Shown here: piece after piece, positions 42,084-50,928 of the stretch
Numbering within the stretch: the stretch's first letter is position 1
How the letters are laid out: every line of letters begins with the position of its first letter
Source: JAAYJG01 sp964450305
Lineage (GTDB): Bacteria > Bacillota > Clostridia > DSM-8532
Direction of reading: 5' to 3'
DNA: 64,000 bases
Assembly: GCA_964450305.1 (NCBI GenBank)
Contig: CAYVFB010000004.1
Coordinates: forward strand, 13,306 to 77,305
Program-made: the position numbers and the translations under genes
Notes under the pieces: model-generated
What the model was told of the DNA's origin: nothing
The model's input: the letters and a program-made list of their open reading frames with translations, nothing else
Database searches by the model: none

Positions 42084-43685
42084 ATGAAAATGAGAAAAGC
42101 TGCATCAGTTGTGCTCGCACTTTTTTTGGTTCTGGCTATGACAGCCTGTGTCGTAATCCCCGGCGGACCGGTGACGGAACCCACAAAACCGTCTGCCGGC
42201 ACTGAAACAGGCAAGGCACCTGACACATCCAAGTTCGTCACCATATCACATCTTTCTTTGGGCAACAAACCGACCAACGGGCAATATGAGGCTGTGAAAA
42301 CCGAATGGGACAAATACCTGAAGGAAAAACTGAACTGCGCTCTTGAAGTTCAATACATTGGATGGACCGATTATATGACCCAGTATAATCTGCTGCTTGC
42401 AACAGGAGAAGGCCTGGATCTGATCAACTCGGCTTCCGATTGGCTGGAGATGTGGCCCAACGCGCAAAGAGGCGCATTCCTGGAGCTGAACGATCTGCTT
42501 CCAACCTATGCTCCGATCACCTGGGGTGATATCCCCGCTTCAAGCTGGGCGGAAACAACACTGAACGGCGATATCATTGCGATTCCTGAAGATATGTATT
42601 CCCAATGGATTAACCACGGGTTCATGTACAGGGGGGACTGGGCCAGGGAATTTGGAATTACCCAGCCCATCGATTCCTGGGAAGAGTTTGGTACATACCT
42701 GCAGGGTGTCAAGGACAACAAGGCAAAGGATGGCGTTGTACCGTTTGATATTGCCGGCTCATCTAACATTAAAGCTTTGTATGACCATTACCCGGTTTCC
42801 AAGTCTCAGCTGATCTGCATCGACGCTGTACAAAGCGGCCTTGCTTTTGGTAAGTCGGATGACGAATGGTGGGAGGTCAGATCCCGCTTCCTGCCTCTGG
42901 ATGACGGAACCGATATACTGCTTGATTTCGCAAAGCTGATGAAGCAGTGGGGTGATGCAGGATACTGGAGAGAAGACGCTTTGAACAATACCGCTGATAC
43001 CTGGGTTCAGTTCAAGGCAGGCCTGACCGGAACCCGCCAGCACCATACGCAAACTTATGTGACTGCATGGACAGAGCTTGAACGTGAAATCCCGGGTGCC
43101 GACCTGCAATGGTTCCCCTGTGCGGTGGAAAGCAAAAACCTGGTGAAGATGTCCATCACCCATGGCGCTACAGCAATAGCAGCGAATTGTAAAAATCCGG
43201 AGAGAGCGCTGATGGTTTATGATTTAATCCGTAATGATGAAACCATGTACAAATTGTTTAACTGGGGCCTTGAAGGTGTTCAATACGAAATCAAGGACGG
43301 AAAACGTGTGAAGCCGGAAGGCTATATCACCGACAGCCATAACTTTGCATCCAACTTCTGGGGCGGGCGTATGGACAAATTTGAGCTGAAATACCCCAAT
43401 GCCGACATGATCGCCAACTGGAAGGAAATTTACGATACCTATGAAACCTATGCGAAACCATATCGTTATGGACGTTTTGTATTTGACAAATCCCCCGTTG
43501 AAGCACAGTTAACCGCTTGTACCGAGGTGATTTCCAGGCTGCTGCCAGCAATCTGCGTAGGTAAGGCCGGAGATCCGGAAACGGCGGTGAAGGAATTCCG
43601 TGAACAGCTGAAGCTGGCGGGCAATGAACAGATTCTCGCCGAGGTACAGCGCCAGATGACCGCTTTCAAAAACTCTCTTCAATAA
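42084..43685 (+). CDS. Sugar ABC transporter substrate-binding lipoprotein
   Basis: The product has 533 residues. AAAAGGAGGGC precedes ATG 42084. The lipobox is LAMTACVV. The length and pattern fit the LipO/YtcQ group of large family-1 solute-binding proteins that accompany LplB/YtcP permeases: LKEKLNCALEVQYIGWTDYM, NLLLATGEGLDLINSASDW, GVVPFDIAGSS and an aromatic-rich cleft (WGGRMDKFELKYPNADMIAN). It captures an oligosaccharide outside the membrane. With a GH2 beta-galactosidase behind it, the ligand may be a beta-galactoside or a galactose-bearing hemicellulose fragment. Confidence 0.94.
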   Translation: MKMRKAASVVLALFLVLAMTACVVIPGGPVTEPTKPSAGTETGKAPDTSKFVTISHLSLGNKPTNGQYEAVKTEWDKYLKEKLNCALEVQYIGWTDYMTQYNLLLATGEGLDLINSASDWLEMWPNAQRGAFLELNDLLPTYAPITWGDIPASSWAETTLNGDIIAIPEDMYSQWINHGFMYRGDWAREFGITQPIDSWEEFGTYLQGVKDNKAKDGVVPFDIAGSSNIKALYDHYPVSKSQLICIDAVQSGLAFGKSDDEWWEVRSRFLPLDDGTDILLDFAKLMKQWGDAGYWREDALNNTADTWVQFKAGLTGTRQHHTQTYVTAWTELEREIPGADLQWFPCAVESKNLVKMSITHGATAIAANCKNPERALMVYDLIRNDETMYKLFNWGLEGVQYEIKDGKRVKPEGYITDSHNFASNFWGGRMDKFELKYPNADMIANWKEIYDTYETYAKPYRYGRFVFDKSPVEAQLTACTEVISRLLPAICVGKAGDPETAVKEFREQLKLAGNEQILAEVQRQMTAFKNSLQ

Positions 43686-43725
43686 AACGATTGACTTCGA
43701 CAGATAATAACATTAAACTCAAAGG

Positions 43726-43756
43726 AGGCAGGCTGTCGGCTGACGGCCTGCCTTTA
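43726..43756 (+). terminator. Intra-operon terminator-like hairpin
   Basis: AGGCAGGC (43726-43733) pairs with GCCTGCCT (43746-43753), extended inward by GTC/GAC, followed by TTTAT. It lies between the binding-protein and GH2 genes and probably lowers read-through into the enzyme gene. Confidence 0.6.
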
Positions 43757-43838
43757 TCAGAATGCTCGATCTGGCAGGCAAAAATGGTTGCTGCACATAA
43801 CTTGGTTGTTCGTAAGCAAAAAACACTTAGGGATGGTA

Positions 43839-46238
43839 ATGCACTTGGATAAGAATTCAAACAAAATTGATCTGAGCCCGGGTTGGAGATTTTGGCTGGG
43901 AGATGACCCCAAGGCCTGGTTGAAGGGGTTTGACGACAGTGCTTGGAGATCTGTGGATGTTCCACATGACTGGGCGGTGGAGCACCCATTTTCAAAGTCT
44001 CACTCCAGTGGGACAGGCTATCTGCCCGCGGGTACGGGATGGTACAGAAAGCTGTTTTTCCTTCCCGAGGCCTTCAAAGGCAAGAGGGTATACGTCACCT
44101 TCGACGGAATTTACAACAACAGCATGGTATGGTGCAACAGCTATTATCTTGGAAAAAGGCCCAACGGGTATACCCGTATTGTTTATGATATTACCGACTT
44201 CGCATGCTTCGCAAACACCCCGAATATTCTTGCGGTAAAGGTGAACCACAAAGATGTGGCTGATTCACGGTGGTATACCGGTTCGGGTATCAACCGGAAG
44301 GTTACAGTTTCGATAAAGGACAGGATTCGTATCTCCAATGACGGGGTCTTTATCTCCACCGAAAACATTACCACAGACAGAGCCTTCATTTCAATGCAAA
44401 CAACCCTGATCAACGAAACCCCCGCTGATGTAAAGCTGACGGTACGGCATACGCTTTATGACGGAAACAGCCCTGTGGTTGGCTGCCATAGAACCTATGA
44501 CGCCAGGGCCGGTGAGAAAATCAACCGCATACAGTTTATTGAGCTGCAAAATCCCCGGCTTTGGTCTAATGAAACGCCAAACCTTTATACCTGTATTACC
44601 GAGCTTTTGCAGGGAGAAAGGGTGATTGACCGTGAAAAAACCATTATTGGTATTCGCACGTTTTTCTTTGATCCTAACAAGGGCTTTTTTCTGAATGGGA
44701 AGAACATGAAGTTCAAAGGGGTCTGCATCCATCATGATGCCGGGTGCCTGGGTGCCGCAGTGACGAAAAATGTCTGGAAGAGACGGCTTACCGCCCTGAA
44801 ACAGATGGGATGCAATGCGATTCGCATGTGCCACAACCCACACATGCCCGAGCTGTACGATCTATGCGACGAAATGGGCTTTCTGGTGATCGATGAAGCC
44901 TTTGACGAATGGGAAGGTGTAAAAAACAAATGGGTACAGGGGCATAATGTATATCCGCCCGCTCATTATGGTTATTATGAAGATTTTCCACAATGGCATG
45001 AAGCGGATCTATCCGAGATGGTGCTCAGGGACAGAAACCATCCTTCCGTCATTTTATGGAGCATTGGAAATGAAATAGATTACCCCAACGATCCCTATTG
45101 TCATCCATTGTTCCAGACCGTTACCGGAAACAATGACAGAAACAAACCAGCGAGCGAGCGAGTTTTTGATCCAAACAGGCCAAACGCTGAAAGGCTGGTG
45201 ACCGTTGCAAGGAAGCTTGCTTCAATTGTCATAAGGAATGACCGTACAAGGCCTGTTACAGCGGCCCTGGCCTTTCCGGAGTTGTCCAACATCACCGGGT
45301 TGTCCGGATGTTTGGATGTGGTGGGTTACAATTACAAGGAAAATCTATACGAAGCCGACCACCAGAAATATCCCGGAAAGGTTATCATGGGGGCTGAAAA
45401 CACCAAGGGGCTGAAGGAATGGAATGCTGTTTTGAACCATCCATTCATTTCAGGGCAGTTTTTATGGACGGGAATTGATTTCCTGGGAGAAACACAGGGC
45501 TGGCCCAGCCATGGCTCCCATTCGGGCTTGTTGGATCTTGCAGGCTTTCAAAAACCGGCGTACTTTTTCCGAAAAAGCTTATGGTGTGAAAAGCCTATGG
45601 TACAGCTGTTCACGTCACCACCGGAAGCGGATCCTGATGACTATTTGACCAGCCCTCTTGTCAAGCCTGTCTGGAGCGATCTCCAAGGGCCAGAGGTTAG
45701 TGTAATCTGCTTTACAAACTGTGTCGAAGCCGAACTGTGGGTGAACGGTATTTCTGCAGGCAAACAGATCAGAAATACGCAAACCGGGGGGTTCATCGTA
45801 TGGAAGGTCCCTTATGAAAAAGGCGAAATTCGGGTGGTTGCCACCGATGTGAACGGAAACCGGTGTGAGAACAGCTTAAAAACCACCGGTACTGCCGCGG
45901 AAATCATGTTGACCTGCGAAGATGGCCCTGTTATTCACAGTTCCCCTGAAATGGTTCATATTGTGGCAACCGTTACAGATTCGCAAGGCAATACGGTACA
46001 TACGGCTGAAAATGAGGTTCATGTTACTGTGGACAATGCTGTCCTGATGGGCCTGGAAAACGGAAACCTTGAAGACACCACACCATATGCCCGCACGTAC
46101 AGAAACGCCTGCAACGGGAAACTGCTCATTTATATTAAGGCGAACATGGAAACAGAGGGAATGGTTACAGTCACTGCTGCGGCGCAGGGGTTAAAAACGG
46201 CTTTTCTGAAAATCCCCTGCTTCATTCACGAAGACTGA
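43839..46238 (+). CDS. Glycoside hydrolase family 2 beta-galactosidase-like enzyme
   Basis: The product has 799 residues. ATG 43839 is six bases after TTAGGGA. ATG 43833 and a start at 43788 are also in frame. There is no signal peptide, so it acts in the cytosol on imported sugars. The N-terminal sugar-binding fold (GWRFWLGDDPKAWLKGFDDS, WRSVDVPHDWAVEHPF) is followed by an Ig-like domain, then the TIM barrel with acid/base Glu412 in WSIGNEI and nucleophile Glu520 in MGAENTKGL, and C-terminal beta domains with a DUF4982-like segment (VICFTNCVEAELWVNG). Such GH2 proteins cleave terminal beta-galactosides, though relatives act on other beta-glycosides. It is the last gene of the LacI-controlled operon. 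Confidence 0.93.
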   Translation: MHLDKNSNKIDLSPGWRFWLGDDPKAWLKGFDDSAWRSVDVPHDWAVEHPFSKSHSSGTGYLPAGTGWYRKLFFLPEAFKGKRVYVTFDGIYNNSMVWCNSYYLGKRPNGYTRIVYDITDFACFANTPNILAVKVNHKDVADSRWYTGSGINRKVTVSIKDRIRISNDGVFISTENITTDRAFISMQTTLINETPADVKLTVRHTLYDGNSPVVGCHRTYDARAGEKINRIQFIELQNPRLWSNETPNLYTCITELLQGERVIDREKTIIGIRTFFFDPNKGFFLNGKNMKFKGVCIHHDAGCLGAAVTKNVWKRRLTALKQMGCNAIRMCHNPHMPELYDLCDEMGFLVIDEAFDEWEGVKNKWVQGHNVYPPAHYGYYEDFPQWHEADLSEMVLRDRNHPSVILWSIGNEIDYPNDPYCHPLFQTVTGNNDRNKPASERVFDPNRPNAERLVTVARKLASIVIRNDRTRPVTAALAFPELSNITGLSGCLDVVGYNYKENLYEADHQKYPGKVIMGAENTKGLKEWNAVLNHPFISGQFLWTGIDFLGETQGWPSHGSHSGLLDLAGFQKPAYFFRKSLWCEKPMVQLFTSPPEADPDDYLTSPLVKPVWSDLQGPEVSVICFTNCVEAELWVNGISAGKQIRNTQTGGFIVWKVPYEKGEIRVVATDVNGNRCENSLKTTGTAAEIMLTCEDGPVIHSSPEMVHIVATVTDSQGNTVHTAENEVHVTVDNAVLMGLENGNLEDTTPYARTYRNACNGKLLIYIKANMETEGMVTVTAAAQGLKTAFLKIPCFIHED

Positions 46239-46270
46239 GTATTTCATTACCCGGCATAAGATATCTAATG

Positions 46271-46303
46271 AAAACACAAGGAGATTCACCCTTGTGTTTT
46301 TTA
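46271..46303 (+). terminator. Rho-independent terminator of the sugar operon
   Basis: AAAACACAAGG (46271-46281) pairs with CCTTGTGTTTT (46290-46300), continuing into a T-run. It lies 33 bases after the GH2 stop. Confidence 0.9.
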
Positions 46304-46454
46304 TTCCGGTGTCAGATGGAAACAGGGAGAAATATTTGATATACTGATAGTGTTTTTATAGTTGAAAGCCACAACTCTTAAGACTTTTCAATGCATTCAT
46401 CGTAATAACGGAGAGATGGCCCCACCCTACACTATTATCAAGGAGGATGAAACC

Positions 46455-47471
46455 ATGCGAGCACTTTTTATCGGCGGAACAGGTACTATCAGCACGGCCA
46501 TATCTCATCTGGCTGTTGAAAGGGGATGGGAGCTGTATCTTCTGAATCGTGGAAACAGGTCTGAATTCGTTCCGGAAGGCGCCCATATCCTGCAGGCAGA
46601 CATCTCAGATCAGGCAAAGGTCCGGGAAATGATAAAGGATCTTCAATTTGACGTGGTGGCCGATTTTATTGCTTTTGTGCCGCAGAATATTGAACGGGAC
46701 ATCGCATTGTTTTCAGGAAGAACCCGTCAGTATATTTTTATAAGCTCGGCATCGGCCTATCAAAAACCGCTTTCCAGTTACAGAATTACCGAAAGCACAG
46801 CTCTGGCCAATCCCTATTGGGAATATTCCAGAAACAAAATCGCCTGTGAAGAGAGGTTGATGCTTGAATACCGCACAAACGGATTTCCTGCTACGATCAT
46901 CCGGCCCAGCCATACCTACAGCGAAACAAGCATTCCGCTGGCCATTCACGGAAATACCAGCTGGTCGGTCATCGAGCGCATGTTGAAAGGAAAGCCCGTG
47001 CTCATCCATGGTGATGGCTCATCTTTATGGACATTAACCCACAGCTCTGATTTTGCCAAAGCCTTTCTTGGAATCATGGGTAACCCGGTCACTATCGCGC
47101 AGCCCATTCATATTACCTCTGACGAGGCACTGACCTGGGATCAGATCTATGACAGGATTGGAGCGACATTAAACGTCCAGGTAAAGAAGTTTCATGTTGC
47201 ATCGGATTTTCTCATCGGATGTGACCCTGGTTATGAGGGCCCTCTTACAGGAGACAAGTCTGTTTCGGTTGTTTTTGATAACAGCAAAATCAAGCGCTTT
47301 GTACCGGAGTTTACCGCGACGATGCGGTTTGATCAGGGTGTACGGCTGAGCATTCAATACCTCTTGTCCCATCCGCAGCTGCAGGTTCCAGACCCCTATT
47401 TCGACAGCTTCTGTGACCGTGTGATCGATGTTCAGCAGAAAGCTTTGGCCAGCTTCAGGGCACAAGACTGA
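46455..47471 (+). CDS. NAD-dependent epimerase/dehydratase family protein
   Basis: The product has 338 residues. AAGGAGGATGAAACC precedes ATG 46455. Upstream in-frame starts back to 46362 are rejected. The extended-SDR Rossmann motif is MRALFIGGTGTISTAIS. The catalytic region has ISSASAYQK and the YxxxK motif in WEYSRNKIACE. RPSHTYSE and HGDGSSLWTLTHSSDFAKAF are typical of a group of nucleotide-sugar or RNA-binding-like reductases found in clostridia. The substrate is not known. A terminator upstream separates it from the sugar operon, so it probably has its own promoter. Confidence 0.9.
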   Translation: MRALFIGGTGTISTAISHLAVERGWELYLLNRGNRSEFVPEGAHILQADISDQAKVREMIKDLQFDVVADFIAFVPQNIERDIALFSGRTRQYIFISSASAYQKPLSSYRITESTALANPYWEYSRNKIACEERLMLEYRTNGFPATIIRPSHTYSETSIPLAIHGNTSWSVIERMLKGKPVLIHGDGSSLWTLTHSSDFAKAFLGIMGNPVTIAQPIHITSDEALTWDQIYDRIGATLNVQVKKFHVASDFLIGCDPGYEGPLTGDKSVSVVFDNSKIKRFVPEFTATMRFDQGVRLSIQYLLSHPQLQVPDPYFDSFCDRVIDVQQKALASFRAQD

Positions 47472-47573
47472 TCAATCGGGTTATACCCCGATGCCCGTTG
47501 CTGCCAACAGGGTAAAAATACGCTGGCAGGGGTTGTGGGGATATTTATAAATGCCATTCAAGGAGGGGTTACA

Positions 47574-48002
47574 ATGACCAGAGTCAATCAATCTTTTTTT
47601 GACGGACAGGAGGTCTTGTTCGTTGGGTTTTCGGAAAAGCAAAAAATGTTTTGTGAAATGGTGTACAAGGCATTTTCTGATAACGGCATTAAAGTGTACC
47701 CTGTAAACCAGAGAAAGGATGCAAGCTTTGACAGAAAGGTTTACACGGAGCTTGCCGAGCTTCAAGCCGTTCCCAAAACAGCCTATGTGCTTTTGAACAA
47801 AGAAAACACCAAAAGGGCTGTACCCGAACTGGCTCAGAACGGTGTGAAAAAGATTCTGTTTCAAAGCAAAGCTAATGTAGATCCCGAAACTCTGAGCAAA
47901 TGTCAGCAGTTAGGTATGGAAGCCATTGTTGCCTGCCCGATGATGATCTTCGGCAAGGGGCTTCATAAAATACATGCTTTCTTTGCAGGTGTAAAACCAT
48001 GA
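47574..48002 (+). CDS. CoA-binding-fold protein
   Basis: The product has 142 residues. CAAGGAGGGG precedes ATG 47574. The fold is the small Rossmann-like CoA-binding domain (EVLFVGFSEKQKMFCEMVYK, GIKVYPVNQR, AYVLLNKENTKRAVPELAQN, GMEAIVACPMMIF), as in YccU-like proteins and the start of succinyl-CoA synthetase alpha. Its stop overlaps the ATG of the RnfD-RnfC fusion gene (ATGA), so the two are coupled in translation and probably in function. A redox or acyl-CoA sensing role is possible but not shown. Confidence 0.8.
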   Translation: MTRVNQSFFDGQEVLFVGFSEKQKMFCEMVYKAFSDNGIKVYPVNQRKDASFDRKVYTELAELQAVPKTAYVLLNKENTKRAVPELAQNGVKKILFQSKANVDPETLSKCQQLGMEAIVACPMMIFGKGLHKIHAFFAGVKP

Positions 48003-49792
48003 AAGCAGCGTTTCCTCTTTTATCCAAAGGGGCCTCCAATGAGAAACTCATGGCAGGCCTTTTCCTTGTGTTGGTGCTGTATCAGTTGCCCATATGGCTG
48101 AATGGTTTCCAACCCTTTTTTCACTTTCTGATCATTTCTGTTATAGGGCTGGCACTGGACACGCTGATAAACTTCATCCGATTCAAAAGACCCATATGTT
48201 CGGTGTCAGCGGCGATTACCGCCGGGGTTGTCAGCACCTTGCTGCACCAGACTCCCTTACCGATGAAAATACTTGGCATTACAGCTGCAATTCTGTTGGG
48301 AAAGCATATTTGGGGTGGTACCGGGAAAAACGCCATTAACCCGGCAATGGCGGGTGTTTTCATCGTTCTGATGTTGTATCCGGTGGAAATGCCCCTATTT
48401 TCGTTCTCGATACTGTTTGTTCCCGCTATGGTGCTGTCCCTCCTGTTTCTTCGTGTCAGACCTTTTGCCGGGCTGGCCTTTATAATGGGCATGCTTGTGT
48501 CATTTGCTGCGGGCGGTGTATTCTCGTGGGAAAAGCTGATTACTCATGGGGTGTTTCTCTTCGGTACCGTGGTTCTGACCGACCCGACAACGGTTACATA
48601 CAGACCGGTTTATGGGGCTGTTTTTGGATTTGTTGCGGGGATGATACCGTTTCTTCTCTCCGGCGCGCTGATTTGGGTTTGTGCCGTAATTCTCATTTTA
48701 AACCTGCTGTCACGGGTTGTTGACGAAACACAAAAAACAGTAAGGTATCATCTGCCAACCCGTATTCAAAAGCTGGTTCATCCGAAGAAGGAAGCAATTG
48801 GTGCCTTCGGTGATGGGAATCCCTCACGATCTTTGAATAATCTTACCCCCGCTGAAATTCTTGACAGGATTCAACGCCACAAGGTCTTTGGAATGGGGGG
48901 CGCGGCATTTCCCGCAGATATCAAAATTAAAACGGTCATGGCGGCTGAGGCTGCCGACAAGCACCTGATCATCAATGGCGTTGAGTGTGATCCCGGTCTA
49001 GTACATGATCGCTGGCTCATGGAACACCATATGGCTGATATTGAACAAGGGGCGGAGGTCCTGAAAAGGCTTATAGACTTTCGATCATCTGTATTGGCGG
49101 TTAAAGCTAAACAATCATATAATCCCATATTTCGAGGATTTTCCGATGCACAGGCATCCCCACAGAGCTCTGATATCCGAACAAAGCTGGAGCTGTACCA
49201 GGTTCCCGATTTTTACCCGGCTGGTGCCGAATGCTTTCTGATCCGGGAAATCCTGCATCGGCAAATGGATGAAATCCCTGCGGAAAAAGGAATCCTGGTT
49301 TTGAACGTACAAACGGTCATCGCCATTTATCGTGCGGTTGTGCTGGATGAAGATATATCCTCCCGTGCATTAACGGTTGCAAACCTGAAGGAACAAACCG
49401 GGCAAGTGGTTTTTGCCAGTCTTGGGGAGAAGGTCTCCGAGGTTGTAAACCGTGTTTACCCCAATCCCACCGTTATTTTTACAGGCGGTGGGTTGATGCA
49501 GGGGATCATCTCTGATGATGCGGCAGTCATCACACCTCAGGTGAATCTCATCGCAACCGGAAATATTCCGAAATACAAGGAGTCGGTGCAGTGTTCACGC
49601 TGTGCAATATGCCTCACCCACTGCCCGGCAGGGATCAATGTCCGAAAGATTGCAGATCTTGTAGATGGTGGCAGGAAGCATGAAGCGAAAGCTTACCATC
49701 CTGAAAAATGTATTCAGTGTGGGGTTTGTAGTTTCTTATGTCCGGCGGGCAGAAAGCTCTCTCAAAGGTGCAGTATTTTATTGCGGCAATAA
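47999..49792 (+). CDS. RnfD-like membrane domain fused to RnfC-like iron-sulfur domain
   Basis: The product has 597 residues. Residues 1-255 are about eight membrane helices of the NqrB/RnfD family (LLGKHIWGGTGKNAINPAMA and FGTVVLTDPTTVTYRPVYG, the latter near the usual flavin site). After a short linker, residues 285-520 resemble RnfC: FGMGGAAFPADIKIKT, IINGVECDPGLVHDRWLM, YPAGAECFLIREIL and FTGGGLMQG. Two 4Fe-4S motifs end the protein: Cys532, 535, 538, 542 and Cys571, 574, 577, 581. In the Rnf complex these parts are separate subunits beside RnfA, B, E and G, none of which is nearby. It may be a stand-alone membrane NADH or flavin oxidoreductase. Redox partners are unknown. Confidence 0.85.
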   Translation: MKAAFPLLSKGASNEKLMAGLFLVLVLYQLPIWLNGFQPFFHFLIISVIGLALDTLINFIRFKRPICSVSAAITAGVVSTLLHQTPLPMKILGITAAILLGKHIWGGTGKNAINPAMAGVFIVLMLYPVEMPLFSFSILFVPAMVLSLLFLRVRPFAGLAFIMGMLVSFAAGGVFSWEKLITHGVFLFGTVVLTDPTTVTYRPVYGAVFGFVAGMIPFLLSGALIWVCAVILILNLLSRVVDETQKTVRYHLPTRIQKLVHPKKEAIGAFGDGNPSRSLNNLTPAEILDRIQRHKVFGMGGAAFPADIKIKTVMAAEAADKHLIINGVECDPGLVHDRWLMEHHMADIEQGAEVLKRLIDFRSSVLAVKAKQSYNPIFRGFSDAQASPQSSDIRTKLELYQVPDFYPAGAECFLIREILHRQMDEIPAEKGILVLNVQTVIAIYRAVVLDEDISSRALTVANLKEQTGQVVFASLGEKVSEVVNRVYPNPTVIFTGGGLMQGIISDDAAVITPQVNLIATGNIPKYKESVQCSRCAICLTHCPAGINVRKIADLVDGGRKHEAKAYHPEKCIQCGVCSFLCPAGRKLSQRCSILLRQ

Positions 49793-49903
49793 TATTGACC
49801 GATAAAATCTGTTGTTGTATACTTGTGTCAGAATTAGTAAAATGTATTACTGAAATGGGATAACAGCAGGAATGAAAATAATTATCGCAAGGAGAGTGTG
49901 GCT

Positions 49904-50746
49904 GTGGCAAGGTTGGAGAAATTATTGCAAAGCTATAAACCGGAAGACGTAGATAAGCGTTTTTATTCATTGAAGGCTGAGTATGAAGCAAAGTACAAGG
50001 AGCTGGAGCAACAAAAAGCAAACCTTGTAACAGATGTTTTAAACTTGAACAACAGAATTCAGCAGTTATCCCGGGAAATAAAAGCACATGAAAAGCAAAA
50101 AATGTTGATTGCTGAAACATTTATCAAAGCGAAAGAAAATGCGGACTCTTTATTGCAGTCTGCTTCTGCGGAAAAAGAGGATATTTTGCAGGAAGCAAGG
50201 GCAAATGCTGAAACAATTGTTCTGCAAGCGGAAGAAGAAGCTTATAAAGTAAGGGAGCAGGCAAAAGCGGATATATCCTCGGCAGAAAAAGAAGCTCATA
50301 AAATAAAAGAAAAAGCGAAAGCCGATGTTTCCGCCGCAGAAGCGCAGACCCAAAAAATCAGGGAACAGGCGAAAACCATCATTTCCACCGCGGAGGAAGA
50401 AGCCCAAAAAATCAGGGAACGGGCTAAAACCGATGCCAATGTATTCGCGGCAGAACAAGAGCAAAAATTAAAAGCGGTTAAAGCAGAAACAGAGGATGTT
50501 ATCAGGAAAAAGAACAAGATGCTTGAAGAAATGAAGTCGGATGTCGATGCGGAAAAGCAGAAATATGAGGCAATCACCAGGGAAAAGATAAAAAACATTG
50601 AGACGGAATATGAAAGCAGGCTTGAGCAACATCAACAAGCCTTAAGCAAGTTGAATGAAGAGTTCAGGCAGAAAGAGACAGAGTATCACAAATTCAAGGC
50701 TCTTGTCATTCAAAGGATGGATGACGTAAAGGCTATATTGGGATAA
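49904..50746 (+). CDS. Coiled-coil protein with 18-residue repeats (DivIVA/SbcC-like)
   Basis: The product has 280 residues. GTG 49904 is nine bases after AAGGAG. The GTG at 49898 is only three bases away. The start MARLEKLLQSYKPEDVDKRF is followed by almost continuous coiled coil. Residues 105-180 hold four tandem repeats of about 18 residues (pattern AEEEAxKIREQAKADISS), visible as a 54-base DNA repeat. Very few hydrophobic or aromatic residues occur, so it is a rigid rod. It may organise the cell pole or division site like DivIVA, but no diagnostic motif is present. Confidence 0.75.
   Translation: MARLEKLLQSYKPEDVDKRFYSLKAEYEAKYKELEQQKANLVTDVLNLNNRIQQLSREIKAHEKQKMLIAETFIKAKENADSLLQSASAEKEDILQEARANAETIVLQAEEEAYKVREQAKADISSAEKEAHKIKEKAKADVSAAEAQTQKIREQAKTIISTAEEEAQKIRERAKTDANVFAAEQEQKLKAVKAETEDVIRKKNKMLEEMKSDVDAEKQKYEAITREKIKNIETEYESRLEQHQQALSKLNEEFRQKETEYHKFKALVIQRMDDVKAILG
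50221..50448 (+). repeat. Four degenerate 54-base in-frame repeats
   Basis: Each copy encodes about 18 residues of the rod protein. The copies diverge mainly at third positions, which suggests the array is old and kept by selection on the protein. Confidence 0.6.
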
Positions 50747-50848
50747 GAATTTTCAATGAGCGCCTGCGGGGATTGTGTCCCATTACAGGCGCTTTTTGTA
50801 TACAACCAATTCATAACTGCCCCTGACAGCTATGAAAGGTGTGAGCCA

Positions 50849-50921
50849 GGGAGACGGTTCGGCAGAGCCGAGCCGGCTCCGATTGCATGGACGAGCAGAG
50901 CAACGAAGCGGAAAGACCAGA
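50849..50921. repeat. Modular repeat cluster R2 (composite)
   Basis: A 32-base palindromic unit (50849-50880: GGGAGACGGTTCGG, CAGAG, CCGAGCCGGCTCC) is joined to the left module GATTGCATGGACGAGCAG (50881-50898), a core AGCAACGAAGCGGAAA and GACCAG. It lies between the coiled-coil gene and the convergent trkH gene. A nearly identical composite occurs twice at 63.7 kb. Confidence 0.85.
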
Positions 50922-50928
50922 CATTTTA

